A stretch of 64,000 nucleotides of DNA from Methylocapsa acidiphila B2 (GCF_000427445.1 NZ_KE386496.1:2026506-2090505); one strand, 5' to 3'. Shown: positions 9,985-19,616, counted from the first letter of the stretch. Notes: a model not told the origin generated them from the letters alone. Made by a program: numbers and translations.

Positions 9985-10578
9985 ATGCCGTCTTCCGCCA
10001 GCAAAGCCGCCCTTCGGGCGCAAGCTCTGTCGCGCCGGGCGGAGGAAAGCGCAGAGACGGCGACCGCTCTGGCCGCCCATCTCGCGACCGCCGGACGCGA
10101 TCTCGCGCTCCGATTTCAGGCGCCCATTGTTTCCGCCTATTTCGCCCTGCCGCACGAGCCCTCGACCCTGCCTCTGCTCGAGGCTCTCTCGCGGCATGGC
10201 GTGACGACCGCCCTGCCCGTGACAGGCGCGCGCGACGCCCCTCTCGTCTTTCGCCAGTGGCGGCCCGGCGATCCGACCGTGAAAGGCAAAATGTCCATCG
10301 AGGAGCCCTTGGCGAGCGCGCCCGAGGTCGATCCGGATCTTCTTTTCGTGCCTCTCGCCGCCTTCGATCGAAGCGGCCATAGGATCGGCTATGGCGCGGG
10401 CTTTTATGACCGCACCCTCGCGCGGCTGCGGGCGATGAAGCGGATCTGCGCCGTTGGCGTCGCCTACGCCAGCCAGGCCTTGCCGAAAGTTCCCCATGAA
10501 GCGCATGATGAACGACTGGATTATGTCCTGACCGAGCGCGAATTGATCGATTGCCGGCCTTCTGACGTGGCGTCTTGA
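9985..10578 (+). CDS. fau: 5-formyltetrahydrofolate cyclo-ligase
   Basis: This ATP-dependent enzyme converts 5-formyl-THF to 5,10-methenyl-THF and salvages a dead-end folate. The 197-residue protein carries KAALRAQALSRR at the N-terminus, PLVFRQWRPGD, the acid-rich DPDLLFVPLAAFD and the conserved RIGYGAGFYDRTL. I placed the start at the ATG at 9985 because the upstream in-frame ATG at 9928 lies inside the 6S RNA. The zapA-6S-fau linkage links folate salvage to the 6S transcript, as in other bacteria. Confidence 0.92.
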   Translation: MPSSASKAALRAQALSRRAEESAETATALAAHLATAGRDLALRFQAPIVSAYFALPHEPSTLPLLEALSRHGVTTALPVTGARDAPLVFRQWRPGDPTVKGKMSIEEPLASAPEVDPDLLFVPLAAFDRSGHRIGYGAGFYDRTLARLRAMKRICAVGVAYASQALPKVPHEAHDERLDYVLTERELIDCRPSDVAS

Positions 10579-10663
10579 ACGATGGGATCCATTTCGCCGC
10601 TCGATTTCATCATTGCGGTCCCGCGTCCGCTTCAGCGGCGCGCTCACGCGCTCGGACAACGCC

Positions 10664-11506
10664 ATGCGCCTTCTATTTATCGGTGACGTCGTCGGCCGCG
10701 CCGGCCGCGCCGTCCTTGTCGAGCAATTGCCGGACTTGCGCCGCGCCTGGAGCCTCGATTGCGTCATCGTCAATGGCGAGAACGCCGCCGGCGGCTTCGG
10801 CATCACCGAATCGATCTGCGCCGATTTTCTCGACGCCGGCGCGGATTGCGTGACGCTCGGCAATCACGCCTTCGACCAGCGTGAAGCGCTCGTCTTCATT
10901 GCGCGGCAGCCGCGCCTGATCCGGCCGTTGAACTATCCGAGCGGCGCTCCGGGCGGCGGCGCCAATCTCATCGAGACAGCGGCCGGCGCCCGCGTCCTCG
11001 TCGTCAATCTGATGGGCCGCGTGTTCATGGACGCGCTGGACGATCCTTTCGCCGCCGCCGAGCGCGAGCTCAGCGCCTGCCCCTTGGGATTAGGCTGCGA
11101 CGCCGCCGTCATCGACTTCCATGCCGAAGCCTCCAGCGAGAAACAGGCCTTCGCCCATTTCGTCGACGGCCGGGTCTCTCTCGTCGTCGGAACCCACACC
11201 CACGTGCCGACGGCCGATCACCAGATCCTGCCGCATGGCTCCGGCTATATGACCGACGCCGGCATGACTGGAGATTATGATTCAGTGATCGGCATGGAGA
11301 AGGACGAACCGATCCGCCGCTTCACCACCAAGCTGCCCTCGGCGCGGTTCGAGCCGGCCGGCGGCGCCGCCACCCTTTGCGGCGTCGCGGTGGAGATCGG
11401 CCGGAATGGTCTCGCGACGCGGATCGCGCCCGTGCGCGTCGGCGGCAAGCTCGCCCAGGCGCGGCCCGAATTTTGGGAAAGCGTCACGCAGACCGTCGTC
11501 GCCTGA
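10664..11506 (+). CDS. YmdB-family metallophosphoesterase
   Basis: A 280-residue member of the TIGR00282/YmdB family of dinuclear-metal phosphodiesterases; Bacillus YmdB hydrolyses cyclic nucleotides. Metal ligands are visible in order: GDVVGRAG, NGENAAGG, GNHAFD, DFHAEASSEK and GTHTHVPTAD. The ATG at 10664 starts exactly at the conserved first strand MRLLFIGDV. Downstream an orphan inverted pair AAGGACCC/GGGTCCTT (about 11547 and 11591) may fold as a terminator. The physiological substrate in Alphaproteobacteria is not known to me. Confidence 0.88.
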   Translation: MRLLFIGDVVGRAGRAVLVEQLPDLRRAWSLDCVIVNGENAAGGFGITESICADFLDAGADCVTLGNHAFDQREALVFIARQPRLIRPLNYPSGAPGGGANLIETAAGARVLVVNLMGRVFMDALDDPFAAAERELSACPLGLGCDAAVIDFHAEASSEKQAFAHFVDGRVSLVVGTHTHVPTADHQILPHGSGYMTDAGMTGDYDSVIGMEKDEPIRRFTTKLPSARFEPAGGAATLCGVAVEIGRNGLATRIAPVRVGGKLAQARPEFWESVTQTVVA

Positions 11507-11658
11507 CCGGCCCGGAACGCGGAACACTTTATGTTTATGCCGCGCAAGGACCCATAAGCTCGTATAAGAATATTTTTGACTGATTGGTTCCGGGTCCTTC
11601 GAGCATGCGCCGAACCGAGGATCGGTCTATTGGTCCGCGCCAACACTTTCGAGCCTGA

Positions 11659-13752
11659 ATGAATGCCTTCTCCCTGAGCTTCACGCCGCTTCTGCCCTGG
11701 CCAGTCCTCGCCGGCTTCGGCGTCATCGCCGTCCTGCTTGTCGCGCTCTGGCTCTATGCGGGTCGGCGCGGCGTTCTGCTGCGCACGCTCGGCCTGGCGC
11801 TCCTGCTGCTGGCGCTCGCCGATCCGGCCCTGGTGCGGGAAGACCGAGCGGGCTTGAAAGACATTGTCGCGATCGTCGTCGATAAAAGCGGCAGCCAAAC
11901 GATCGGCGAGCGGCGGGACCAGACCGAGAAGGCCAAGGAGGCGCTCGAGAAAGCCTTGGCGGGGCTGAACAATGTCGATCTTCGCGTGATCGAGGCGGGC
12001 GCTGACGCGGACGCCGACGGCACCCGCCTCTTCGCGGCGTTGAACGCCGGCCTCGCCGACGCGCCCTCGGAGCGGATCGGCGCCGTGTTCATGATCACCG
12101 ACGGGCTCGTCCATGATATTCCTGCTAATGCCGACGCTCTCGGCTTCAAGGCGCCGCTCCACGCGCTGATCACGGGCCATGAAGGCGAGCGCGACCGCCG
12201 CATCGAGCTTCTCGAAGCGCCCCGTTTCGGCATTGTCGGCAAGGATCAAACGATCGAACTCAAGGTCGTCGATTCCGCCGGCGGCGGCGAACCCGTCACG
12301 CTTCGCGTCAGCCGCGACGGGGTCGAGATCGCAACCCTTGTCGCCGCGCCTGGCGAGCGCCTTCGCGTCCCAGTCGGGATCGAGCATGGCGGGCCGAATG
12401 TCGTCGAGCTCGCGGTCGACGCCCTCCCCGACGAATTGACCGCGCTCAACAACAAGGCGGTGGTGACGATCGAAGGGGTCCGCGACAAGCTGAAGGTCCT
12501 GCTCGTCTCCGGCGAGCCGCACGCCGGCGAGCGGATGTGGCGCAACATTCTAAAGTCTGACGCCAATGTCGATCTGGTCCATTTCACCATCCTGCGCCCG
12601 CCGGAAAAACAGGACGGAACGCCGATCAATGAATTGTCGCTGATCGCCTTTCCAACCGCGGACCTGTTCGGCCGCAAGATCGGCGAGTTCGACCTCATCG
12701 TCTTCGACCGTTATTCGAACCAAAGCGTCCTGCCGCTCATCTATTTCGACAATATCGTCCATTATGTCCGCGAAGGCGGCGCGCTTCTGCTCGCCGCCGG
12801 GCCGGATTTCGCCGGGCCGGACGGATTGTTTTTCTCGCCGCTCGGGCGCATTGCGCCGGCGCGCCCAGACGGCGGCTTGACTCAGCGCGCCTTCCGGGCC
12901 GTCATTTCAGACGAAGGCGCGAAACATCCGGTGACCCGAGGTCTGCCGGGAAGCGAGCAGGCCCCGCCCGCCTGGAGCCCCTGGTTCCGCCAGGTCAATG
13001 CGGAGGTCGTGCGCGGAACGAGCGTCCTCAACGGCGCCGACAAGAAACCGCTGCTGGTTCTCTCGCGCGAGGGCAAGGGCCGGATCGCGCTGCTCCTCAG
13101 CGATCAAATGTGGCTCTGGGCGCGCGGCTTCGAAGGCGGCGGCCCGCATCTCGATCTCCTACGCCGGCTCGCCCATTGGCTGATGAAGGAGCCGGAGCTC
13201 GAGGAAGAGGCGCTGCGCGCCAATGTGCGCGGCCATCATATCGAAATCGAGCGGCAAAGCCTGCTTCCGACGATCCCGCCGGTCACGGTCACGGCGCCTT
13301 CGGGCGAAGCGCGGAGCGTGGAATTGACCGCCGCCGAGCCGGGAGTGTCCCGCGCGAGCGTCGAGGCCAAAGAGCTCGGCCTCTACCGGCTGAGCGACGG
13401 CGTTCTCTCGGTTCTCGCCAATGTCGGACCGGATAATCCACGCGAGTTTCAGGACGTGGTCTCGACCACCGAGAAGCTGCGCCCCCTGGCCGAGGCGACG
13501 GGCGGCGTCGTGCGGCGCATCGCTTCGGGCGCCGGAAGCGACATCGTCCTGCCGCGCATCGTCGCCATGCGTGAGAGCCCACTCTATGGCGGCGCGGATT
13601 ACGCCGCGATCAAGCGCGCCGGCGCAAGCGAGGTACGAGGCGTGGGCTTCATTCCGCTCGCCATCGGCGTTTTGGGGCTCGCCGCGCTGCTCGGCGGCGT
13701 TCTGGCCGCATGGGTTTTCGAAGGTCGCGGAGGCGCTGGACGGATGTCCTGA
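11659..13752 (+). CDS. Membrane protein with VWA-like MIDAS and GATase-1-like region
   Basis: A 697-residue protein with two N-terminal membrane segments (about residues 14-33 and 38-54), a periplasmic or cytoplasmic body and one C-terminal membrane segment (about 668-689). After the second helix it has a VWA-like strand AIVVDKSGSQT with a DxSxS metal-site pattern (D75, S77, S79). A later region has the look of class I glutamine-amidotransferase-fold proteins seen in BatA/DUF4159-type clusters. Such proteins normally accompany a MoxR ATPase and a DUF58 protein; here neither partner is adjacent. Function unknown. The ATG at 11659 has no strong ribosome site. Confidence 0.75.
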   Translation: MNAFSLSFTPLLPWPVLAGFGVIAVLLVALWLYAGRRGVLLRTLGLALLLLALADPALVREDRAGLKDIVAIVVDKSGSQTIGERRDQTEKAKEALEKALAGLNNVDLRVIEAGADADADGTRLFAALNAGLADAPSERIGAVFMITDGLVHDIPANADALGFKAPLHALITGHEGERDRRIELLEAPRFGIVGKDQTIELKVVDSAGGGEPVTLRVSRDGVEIATLVAAPGERLRVPVGIEHGGPNVVELAVDALPDELTALNNKAVVTIEGVRDKLKVLLVSGEPHAGERMWRNILKSDANVDLVHFTILRPPEKQDGTPINELSLIAFPTADLFGRKIGEFDLIVFDRYSNQSVLPLIYFDNIVHYVREGGALLLAAGPDFAGPDGLFFSPLGRIAPARPDGGLTQRAFRAVISDEGAKHPVTRGLPGSEQAPPAWSPWFRQVNAEVVRGTSVLNGADKKPLLVLSREGKGRIALLLSDQMWLWARGFEGGGPHLDLLRRLAHWLMKEPELEEEALRANVRGHHIEIERQSLLPTIPPVTVTAPSGEARSVELTAAEPGVSRASVEAKELGLYRLSDGVLSVLANVGPDNPREFQDVVSTTEKLRPLAEATGGVVRRIASGAGSDIVLPRIVAMRESPLYGGADYAAIKRAGASEVRGVGFIPLAIGVLGLAALLGGVLAAWVFEGRGGAGRMS

Positions 13753-14236
13753 CGATCAGGAACTTGGAAGCGTCTCAGGGTGAAATTTCCGCGGTCGGTG
13801 GGATTCCGCCAGTCCGCTTCCGGGGCGGCAATTTGGAAAGCGGCCGTTCTGTCTACGGCGTGGGATGGCTGGGTGCGGACTACCTGGCTGGGGGGCGTGT
13901 CCAGTGCTCTTTGGCGTTGCCATGAAAGACCGACCTTTGCGAATCGGCGGCGTTTGAATTTGGTGTCCGGCTGGGTTGGACTGTCAATTATGTTTAATCG
14001 GCGACCAAAGCGAGAATTATCGATACGGTCGCGAGGAAGGACGTGCCCTATGCATCTTCGGCCGCCGTAGGGCGTCTCGCTGAAAATGGTGAAATGTACA
14101 GGGCGCAAAGCCTGAACTTGCTGATCAGGAGGAACAGTCCCGGCTTGAGTCATCGCGTCAAATATACGATGAAGCCGACTTCTTCAGGTTCTATGTTGAA
14201 ATATTGCCATAACGTTTGTTTCGAAAGCACAAGACG
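13753..14236. other. Intergenic region before the low-GC gene
   Basis: 484 bases in which composition changes from the GC-rich local average to AT-richer sequence at the right. Several short open frames exist, but none has a ribosome site and conserved-looking translation together. It looks like a boundary of an insertion. Confidence 0.4.
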
Positions 14237-15082
14237 ATGCAAATGGTTCGTTTTATCATAGTAAATTTGATATCAAGCCTTTTATACTGTACACACGCTC
14301 TCGCTGCGAGGGACGATAATGCAGCTTATTCCGCGCTGCTCGACTTTGCGTCGATCTCATCGAAAACAATCAACAGTGCTGGATGTCTCGTTACCGGCAC
14401 TATCGATTTCGGCGGATTTGTCAGCAAGCTAGACGTCTTCAAAGAAGCGTGGCTGAACCGTGACTATTCGGCCGATTTCTATGCTCAGAGGCGCAAACAG
14501 GTCTTTATCTACATCGTCGTAAAGCGCTACGCAGAACTCATAACCGAAGGCTTATTCCATAACGAGAAGCCGTCTTCGGTTTGCTCCTTTTCCATCAACG
14601 CTAAATACGATGATATATACGGCAAGACTCAAGACATGACGGTCGTCACATGGAAGTTCGACCAAACCACAAATGGGAAGGTCGTGTGGGAAAATTTTGA
14701 TCCGCGCGATTTTGCTCGGATCGCCATAGACTACAAAATAACACCAGAAGCCATGTCGTGGCTGTCCGATGAGCCGAGCATGGCAGAAAAGAAAAGCTCA
14801 GACGATCAAAAGATCTGTCAGCCTGATATGTTGAAAGCCAATGCTGTCTTTATAAGAGCCACAACCTATTGCTCAAAGAACTATATGGACAGCCCTGCAG
14901 GTTATTACGCTCTCGCGATGTCCAGGCAATGTGCTAAATCTATGGGTGAAGAAACGTTAAAAGCAATCACGACGGATGCTATGAAACAACTTGACGGCTT
15001 AGCTAGGCAAAGAGGACGCGTGGGCGCATGCAGGTGGGTTCAAGACGTCGAGAGAAACGTGCTGCGGAAGGTAGCAAACTGA
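14237..15082 (+). CDS. Orphan secreted cysteine-rich protein (unknown)
   Basis: I do not recognise this 281-residue protein. It begins with a good Sec signal peptide (MVRFIIVNLISSLLYCTHALA, cleavage probably after ALA near residue 24). The mature part has six cysteines (in contexts AGCLV, SVCSF, KICQP, TYCSK, RQCAK and GACRW), which suggests disulfide bonds in the periplasm or outside. Codon use is clearly AT-richer than in all neighbours, and it lies just upstream of an IS1182 element, both signs of transfer. I took the ATG at 14237; an in-frame TTG at 14216 would put extra charged residues before the signal. Confidence 0.6.
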   Translation: MQMVRFIIVNLISSLLYCTHALAARDDNAAYSALLDFASISSKTINSAGCLVTGTIDFGGFVSKLDVFKEAWLNRDYSADFYAQRRKQVFIYIVVKRYAELITEGLFHNEKPSSVCSFSINAKYDDIYGKTQDMTVVTWKFDQTTNGKVVWENFDPRDFARIAIDYKITPEAMSWLSDEPSMAEKKSSDDQKICQPDMLKANAVFIRATTYCSKNYMDSPAGYYALAMSRQCAKSMGEETLKAITTDAMKQLDGLARQRGRVGACRWVQDVERNVLRKVAN

Positions 15083-15300
15083 AAGATCAAAGACGCCAGA
15101 TCAAAAGCCATACCAGCGATAATGCTAGCCTTTGGGCGGGTGAGCCGATGCATCATAATTTGACGGCACAAGAGCAACGAGAAGCCAGATCGACAGCTTT
15201 GGAGAATTGAAAGCTGGCCTTAGAACGACGAGGTTGGTTCCAGACTGTGTAAAAAGGCTTTCGAATTTGCTTGAATCGGCTCGACATCGGAGGGCGGGTC
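15083..15300. other. Spacer between orphan gene and transposase, includes IS left end
   Basis: Short stretch holding the probable left end of the IS element. The string gtgtaaaaa at 15247-15255 matches the complement of tttttacac at 16809-16817 on the far side of the transposase. A 60-codon open frame overlapping the orphan gene's 3' end looks spurious. Confidence 0.4.
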
Positions 15301-16836
15301 ATGGGGCGTTTCGTCGAAGGTGAAGACCGACGGCAGTCGTTTTTATTGCCGGAGACCCTCGACGATTACGTGACCGAGGACAACCCTGTTCGGGTGGTCG
15401 AAGTCTTCATTGAAGAGCTTGATCTCGGGGCGATTGGCTTCGAGGGCGTTCGCCCGGCGGCGACGGGTCGGCCCGCCTATCATCCGTCGACGCTGTTGAA
15501 GATCTACCTCTACGGCTATCTCAATCGGATCCAGTCCAGCCGCCGCCTTGAACGGGAGGCCCGGCGCAATATCGAGCTGATGTGGCTCACCGGACGCTTG
15601 GCGCCGGACTTCAAGACCATCGCCAACTTCCGTCGCGACAATGGTCCAGCCATCAGAGCGGCGTGCGGTCAGTTCATCGAGCTTTGCCGCCGGCTTAACC
15701 TGTTCACCAAGGCGATCGTGGCGATCGACGGCAGCAAGTTCAAAGCGGTCAACAACCGAGACAAGAACTTCACGCTGACGAAGGTCGCCAAGCGCATGGA
15801 GCAGGTGGACGCCAGCATCGCACGCTATCTGACGACCCTCGATCGAGCTGACCGCGAAGAGAGCGACATCGCCGAAGCCAAGACCCGCCGCATCAAAGAC
15901 AAGATCGCCGGCCTGCGGCGGCAGATGCAGGCTCTCAAGGCGATGGAGCAACAGGTTCAGGATGCGCCTGACAAACAGGTGTCGCTGACCGATCCCGACG
16001 CCCGTTCAATGGCTACAAGCGGCCGGGGCACAGGCGTGGTCGGCTACAACGTGCAGACCGCGGTCGATGCGGAGCATCATCTGATCGTCGCGCACGAGGT
16101 GATCAACCTGGGCCACGACAGAACCCAGCTCGCGCCCATGGCGCTCAAGGCGCAGGAAGCGATGGGCTGCGAGGAGGTCACGGCGCTGGCCGATCGCGGC
16201 TATTTCAACGGCGAGCAGGTTCTGGCGTGTGAGGGAACTGGCGTTCTCCCCTGCGTTCCCAAGACCGAGTGGACGAGCGAAGGTGGTTTCTTCTCCCGCC
16301 ATGTCTTCACCTACGATGCTGAGAAGGATCACTACATCTGCCCGGCAGGACAAACACTGACCAAGGGGATCGTGCGATCAGATCGAAAGAACGACATCGA
16401 CCATTACCGTCATCTGACCGCGTGCTTCACTTGCTCCCTCAAGCCGAAGTGCACGCCGGACAAACTCAAAAGGCTCAAGCGCTGGCGTCACGAAGGCGTC
16501 CTCGAAAAAATGCAAGCCCGCCTTGAACATCGGCCAGACGCCATGCTGATCCGCAGGCAGACCGTCGAGCACCCCTTCGGCACCCTGAAATCATGGATGG
16601 GAAGCGCGCACTTCCTCACCAAGACCCTCGAAAAGGTGCGAACTGAGATGAGCTTTCACATTCTGGCGTATAACATAAAAAGAATGATCCGGATCTTCGG
16701 CGTCGGACCGCTGCTTGAGGCGATGCGGGCGTAATCGCTCGGTTCAATCGGTCTGCCTTCAATTACCGGAAAGTCCGGCCCGTCATAATCGCCGGCGAAC
16801 ACACCGCGTTTTTACACGACCTCGGTCGAAAGCTGA
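15235..16836 (+). mobile_element. IS1182-family insertion sequence (approximate ends)
   Basis: One transposase gene framed by an inverted pair whose core is gtgtaaaaa (15247-15255) and tttttacac (16809-16817), with imperfect matching outward (cagact against tcggtc in complement). The span of about 1.6 kb fits the family. No unambiguous target duplication can be read, so the ends may be off by 10-20 bases. The element lies between the orphan gene and the 3' end of ruvB and interrupts no recognisable gene. Confidence 0.6.
15301..16734 (+). CDS. IS1182-family transposase
   Basis: A full-length 477-residue DDE transposase. The N-terminus has the family pattern MGRFVEGEDRRQSFLLPETL and the YHPSTLLKIYLYGYLNRIQSSRRLE helix region. 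Catalytic acids are visible as D in VAIDGSKFKAVN, D in ALADRGYFNG and E in RQTVEHPFGTLKSWMG. A cysteine cluster (CPAGQ, then ACFTCSLKPKCTP) lies before the last acid, as in other IS1182 proteins. The start at 15301 matches the conserved N-terminus; ten upstream in-frame residues are probably untranslated. No frameshift or stop is present, so it may be active. Confidence 0.95.
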   Translation: MGRFVEGEDRRQSFLLPETLDDYVTEDNPVRVVEVFIEELDLGAIGFEGVRPAATGRPAYHPSTLLKIYLYGYLNRIQSSRRLEREARRNIELMWLTGRLAPDFKTIANFRRDNGPAIRAACGQFIELCRRLNLFTKAIVAIDGSKFKAVNNRDKNFTLTKVAKRMEQVDASIARYLTTLDRADREESDIAEAKTRRIKDKIAGLRRQMQALKAMEQQVQDAPDKQVSLTDPDARSMATSGRGTGVVGYNVQTAVDAEHHLIVAHEVINLGHDRTQLAPMALKAQEAMGCEEVTALADRGYFNGEQVLACEGTGVLPCVPKTEWTSEGGFFSRHVFTYDAEKDHYICPAGQTLTKGIVRSDRKNDIDHYRHLTACFTCSLKPKCTPDKLKRLKRWRHEGVLEKMQARLEHRPDAMLIRRQTVEHPFGTLKSWMGSAHFLTKTLEKVRTEMSFHILAYNIKRMIRIFGVGPLLEAMRA

Positions 16837-16878
16837 AGTTCAAACTAACCTGACGCCAAGAGCTTTGCGACACTTGCT

Positions 16879-17931
16879 TCACCCCGCCGCGTCGTCTGGC
16901 TCCGAGAACAGCCCGAACTGCGCGGCGTCCCGCGCGGGCTCCTTCAATCCGAGATGGCGGAAGGCGTGGCCGGTCAAAACCCTGCCGCGTGGGGTGCGCT
17001 GCAAGAAGCCCTTCTGGATCAGATAGGGCTCGATCAGATCCTCGATCGCGTCGCGCGGCTCGGACAGCGCCGCGGCGATCGTCTCTATGCCGACCGGGCC
17101 GCCGCTGAAGGAAATAGCGATCGTCTCGAGATAGCGTCGATCCATCAGGTCGAGGCCGATCGCGTCGACGTCGAGAAGCCGCAGCGCCTTATCGGCGACT
17201 TTGCGGGTGACCTTCGGCTCCTTATCTACCAGAGCGAAGTCGCGCACGCGGCGCAAAAGCCGCCCGGCGATCCGCGGCGTTCCCCGCGCGCGCCTTGCGA
17301 TTTCGTTGGCGCCGTCATCTGAAATCTCGATGGCGAGCACGCGGGCGCTGCGCCGAACGATCAGCTCCAACTCCTCAACCGTATAGAATTCGAGCCGGAT
17401 CGGAATCCCAAAACGGTCGCGCAAGGGCGTCGTCAAAAGCCCCGCCCTGGTCGTCGCGCCGACCAGCGTGAATTTGGCGAGGTCGATCTTGACCGAGCGC
17501 GCGCCCGGCCCTTCGCCGATGATGAGATCGAGCTGGAAATCCTCCATCGCCGGATAGAGGATTTCCTCGACGGCCGGGTTCAAGCGATGAATCTCGTCGA
17601 TGAAGAGCACGTCCCGCTCCTCGAGCGCGGTGAGTTGGGCTGCGAGATCGCCCGCCTTGGCGATGACCGGCCCGGAGGTCGAGCGGAAATTGACGCCGAG
17701 CTCGCGCGCGACGATCTGCGCGAGCGTCGTCTTGCCGAGGCCAGGCGGGCCCCAGAACAGGACATGGTCGAGCGCCTCCCGGCGCGCCTTGGCGGCCTCG
17801 ATGAAAACCTTGAGATTGCCGCGCGCCGCCTCCTGGCCGGTGAAATCGGCGAGCAGCAGCGGACGCAAGGAGGTCTCCGCGTCGTCGTCGCGTTTTTCCG
17901 CGGTGACGAGGCGGCTGGGAGCGAGTGGCAA
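16879..17931 (-). CDS. ruvB: Holliday junction branch migration ATPase RuvB
   Basis: RuvB is the hexameric motor that drives branch migration at RuvA-bound Holliday junctions. Visible are Walker [11 protein letters not shown], Walker [10 protein letters not shown], sensor [18 protein letters not shown] with the arginine finger, and the C-terminal winged helix ([16 protein letters not shown]). The frame stays open to 18087, but the first 52 codons give Arg/Pro/Ala-rich noise. A TTG at 17931 with GGAAGAAGG about 9 bases upstream gives 350 residues, beginning [13 protein letters not shown] as the family does. ruvC and ruvA, usually upstream, are absent; the IS element lies just past its 3' end. 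Confidence 0.93.
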   Translation of the reverse strand: MPLAPSRLVTAEKRDDDAETSLRPLLLADFTGQEAARGNLKVFIEAAKARREALDHVLFWGPPGLGKTTLAQIVARELGVNFRSTSGPVIAKAGDLAAQLTALEERDVLFIDEIHRLNPAVEEILYPAMEDFQLDLIIGEGPGARSVKIDLAKFTLVGATTRAGLLTTPLRDRFGIPIRLEFYTVEELELIVRRSARVLAIEISDDGANEIARRARGTPRIAGRLLRRVRDFALVDKEPKVTRKVADKALRLLDVDAIGLDLMDRRYLETIAISFSGGPVGIETIAAALSEPRDAIEDLIEPYLIQKGFLQRTPRGRVLTGHAFRHLGLKEPARDAAQFGLFSEPDDAAG

Positions 17932-18182
17932 AACCGGCGGCCTTCTTCCTGCCGAGACGAGCCGGAAGCAGCGCGCCGCGGCCGGATCGGCGCGCGGCGG
18001 CGAATCGCCCCGCGCGGCCGCTAAACTATAGGATCTCCGGCGCCGTCGCGTAAACCGGGGCTCTCGGCCCGCGCAAGCCCGCTCCAACGGACGGACTCGT
18101 CAAACCGCAAAAACCTCTTTTAAAATCAATAAGCTGGAGCTATTCCAATCAAAAAGGCCGAACGATCTTATCGGACCATGCA

Positions 18183-19091
18183 CTAGCGCTTGAGGGTTTT
18201 ACGGAGCCAGCGCACGGCGTCGATGGCGGCCGGCGGCGTTAAATATTTAATGAAATCCGCCAATTTCGCGTTTTTGACGAGTGGGTCCGGCATTGGAAAC
18301 AGCGTCGTGTGAAAATCCGAACCTTCACCGTCGGCGCGTCCATTGGTATAGAAATAGGCCGCCGCGGACCGGCGCGTCCGTCCGCCCGGCGCATTGACCG
18401 GGTCCGGATGGCCGTGCAGGCTCTTGGAGCTATGGTAGAAAAGCGCGGACCGGCCGAACACGGGCTCAATTGCGACCTTGACGCTTTCATCCTCGACGCT
18501 GTGAAGCTCGAGCGCGCCGCCGTAGGACAAAAGCCAATCCTTGTTCAAATAGGTGATGAACACCAGCCGATTGTCGAGCCTCGACTGCGGGTGTTGGTTG
18601 AAGTCGATATGCATCGCGAACCGGCCGCCTTGCGGGATCTCATGAAGGCCGCCGGCGTGGAGCATCGGATCGGGCAGCAGCGAGTCGACGCCGGTCACAG
18701 CCTGGAGAAAATCGACAAACTCGCCGGAATGGATCGTGTTGAAATAGAGTTGGGTCGCCGGTCCGAAGCGCGTGTTTGCCTGGGTTCCGCGCTTGCGCTC
18801 ATATTGCGTGTTGAACCGCCGCCAATCGCTCCAATTCAGATTATCGAATTCCGCGTGCATCAGTTCCAGGAGTTCCGGCGCGAAAAGGCCCTCGAAAGCG
18901 AGATGCGGAAAAGGCGCGTTGCTCTTGAAAGCTTCGCTGAAGGCCTTCACCCTGGCCGGCGCGAGAAGCTCCCGGTTAAGCAGAGAGTCGAGGCCGAGCG
19001 TCACGCCGCGTATGATGACGCGATCGCCCGCGACCTGCGACTCGCGCCCAGCCGAAATCGCGGGCGCATCCGATCTCAAAACCTGCGGCAT
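18183..19091 (-). CDS. 2OG-Fe(II) oxygenase (prolyl-4-hydroxylase-like)
   Basis: A 302-residue protein of the 2-oxoglutarate and iron-dependent dioxygenase superfamily. The HxD iron ligands are H161 and D163 in AMHIDFN, the distal His lies in KSLHGHPDP (H226 or H228), and the 2-oxoglutarate-binding Arg is R240 or R241 in TRRSAAAYFY. The substrate cannot be read; relatives hydroxylate prolyl residues or sit in sugar and surface-modification clusters, and a GT-D-like gene follows on the same strand upstream. The upstream 200 bases are AT-rich. Confidence 0.82.
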   Translation of the reverse strand: MPQVLRSDAPAISAGRESQVAGDRVIIRGVTLGLDSLLNRELLAPARVKAFSEAFKSNAPFPHLAFEGLFAPELLELMHAEFDNLNWSDWRRFNTQYERKRGTQANTRFGPATQLYFNTIHSGEFVDFLQAVTGVDSLLPDPMLHAGGLHEIPQGGRFAMHIDFNQHPQSRLDNRLVFITYLNKDWLLSYGGALELHSVEDESVKVAIEPVFGRSALFYHSSKSLHGHPDPVNAPGGRTRRSAAAYFYTNGRADGEGSDFHTTLFPMPDPLVKNAKLADFIKYLTPPAAIDAVRWLRKTLKR

Positions 19092-19616
19092 CCCAAAGCC
19101 TCCTGCGGATGCATCCGCCCATCGCCGCCCGACGCGGCCAACCCTTTAATACGCCGAGCGCCGACGATCTCCGATTTCGGGAAGGCCAGCGCATTCAAGG
19201 CTTCATAACATCCAACGCGTGATTAGCAAGACATGCGTCGCCAAAAGGTTCAATAATAACCAAGCGTTTACATTAAAATACTTCTAAGCTAATAATAGAT
19301 AATTCATACAATCGCGTCCAGACTGTATTGTGAAATAGATTGCCGTTCTGACCATGGCTTGACGTCGCGCGATGAAATGACGCAGCATCTCTGGTCCAGA
19401 TCCAAGCGAGCTAAGTTTTTTCTACGCATGACCTTTCTGCGTGGCCCTTGCGCTCAATTGGTCGAGCCCAATGCGTGGCCGCCATGGAACATTTTGATGA
19501 TTTGCCCCGCCTGGTCCGCGAGAAGCCAATTCGGATGAAATGGCTCCACGAGGGACGAGAGGCCCCCGAGTTGGCGGCCTTTTGGCCTATAGGCGGCGCG
19601 ACGGCCGCGCAGCATG
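19092..19616. other. Intergenic region with AT-rich section
   Basis: 525 bases. The part from about 19200 to 19330 is clearly AT-rich and probably holds the promoter of the oxygenase gene. Between about 19450 and 19620 the minus strand has an open stretch reading KMFHGGHALGSTN at its end that could be a gene remnant, but no start or ribosome site supports it. Confidence 0.35.

Noticed and set aside
11275-12522. Long minus-strand frame opposite the VWA-like gene
   Set aside because: It is a GC-rich antisense shadow of two good plus-strand genes.
13753-14236. tRNA or small RNA gene in the AT-shift region
   Set aside because: No cloverleaf or T-loop consensus could be found.
15028-15210. 60-codon frame overlapping the orphan gene's end
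   Set aside because: No start signal and no recognisable pattern.
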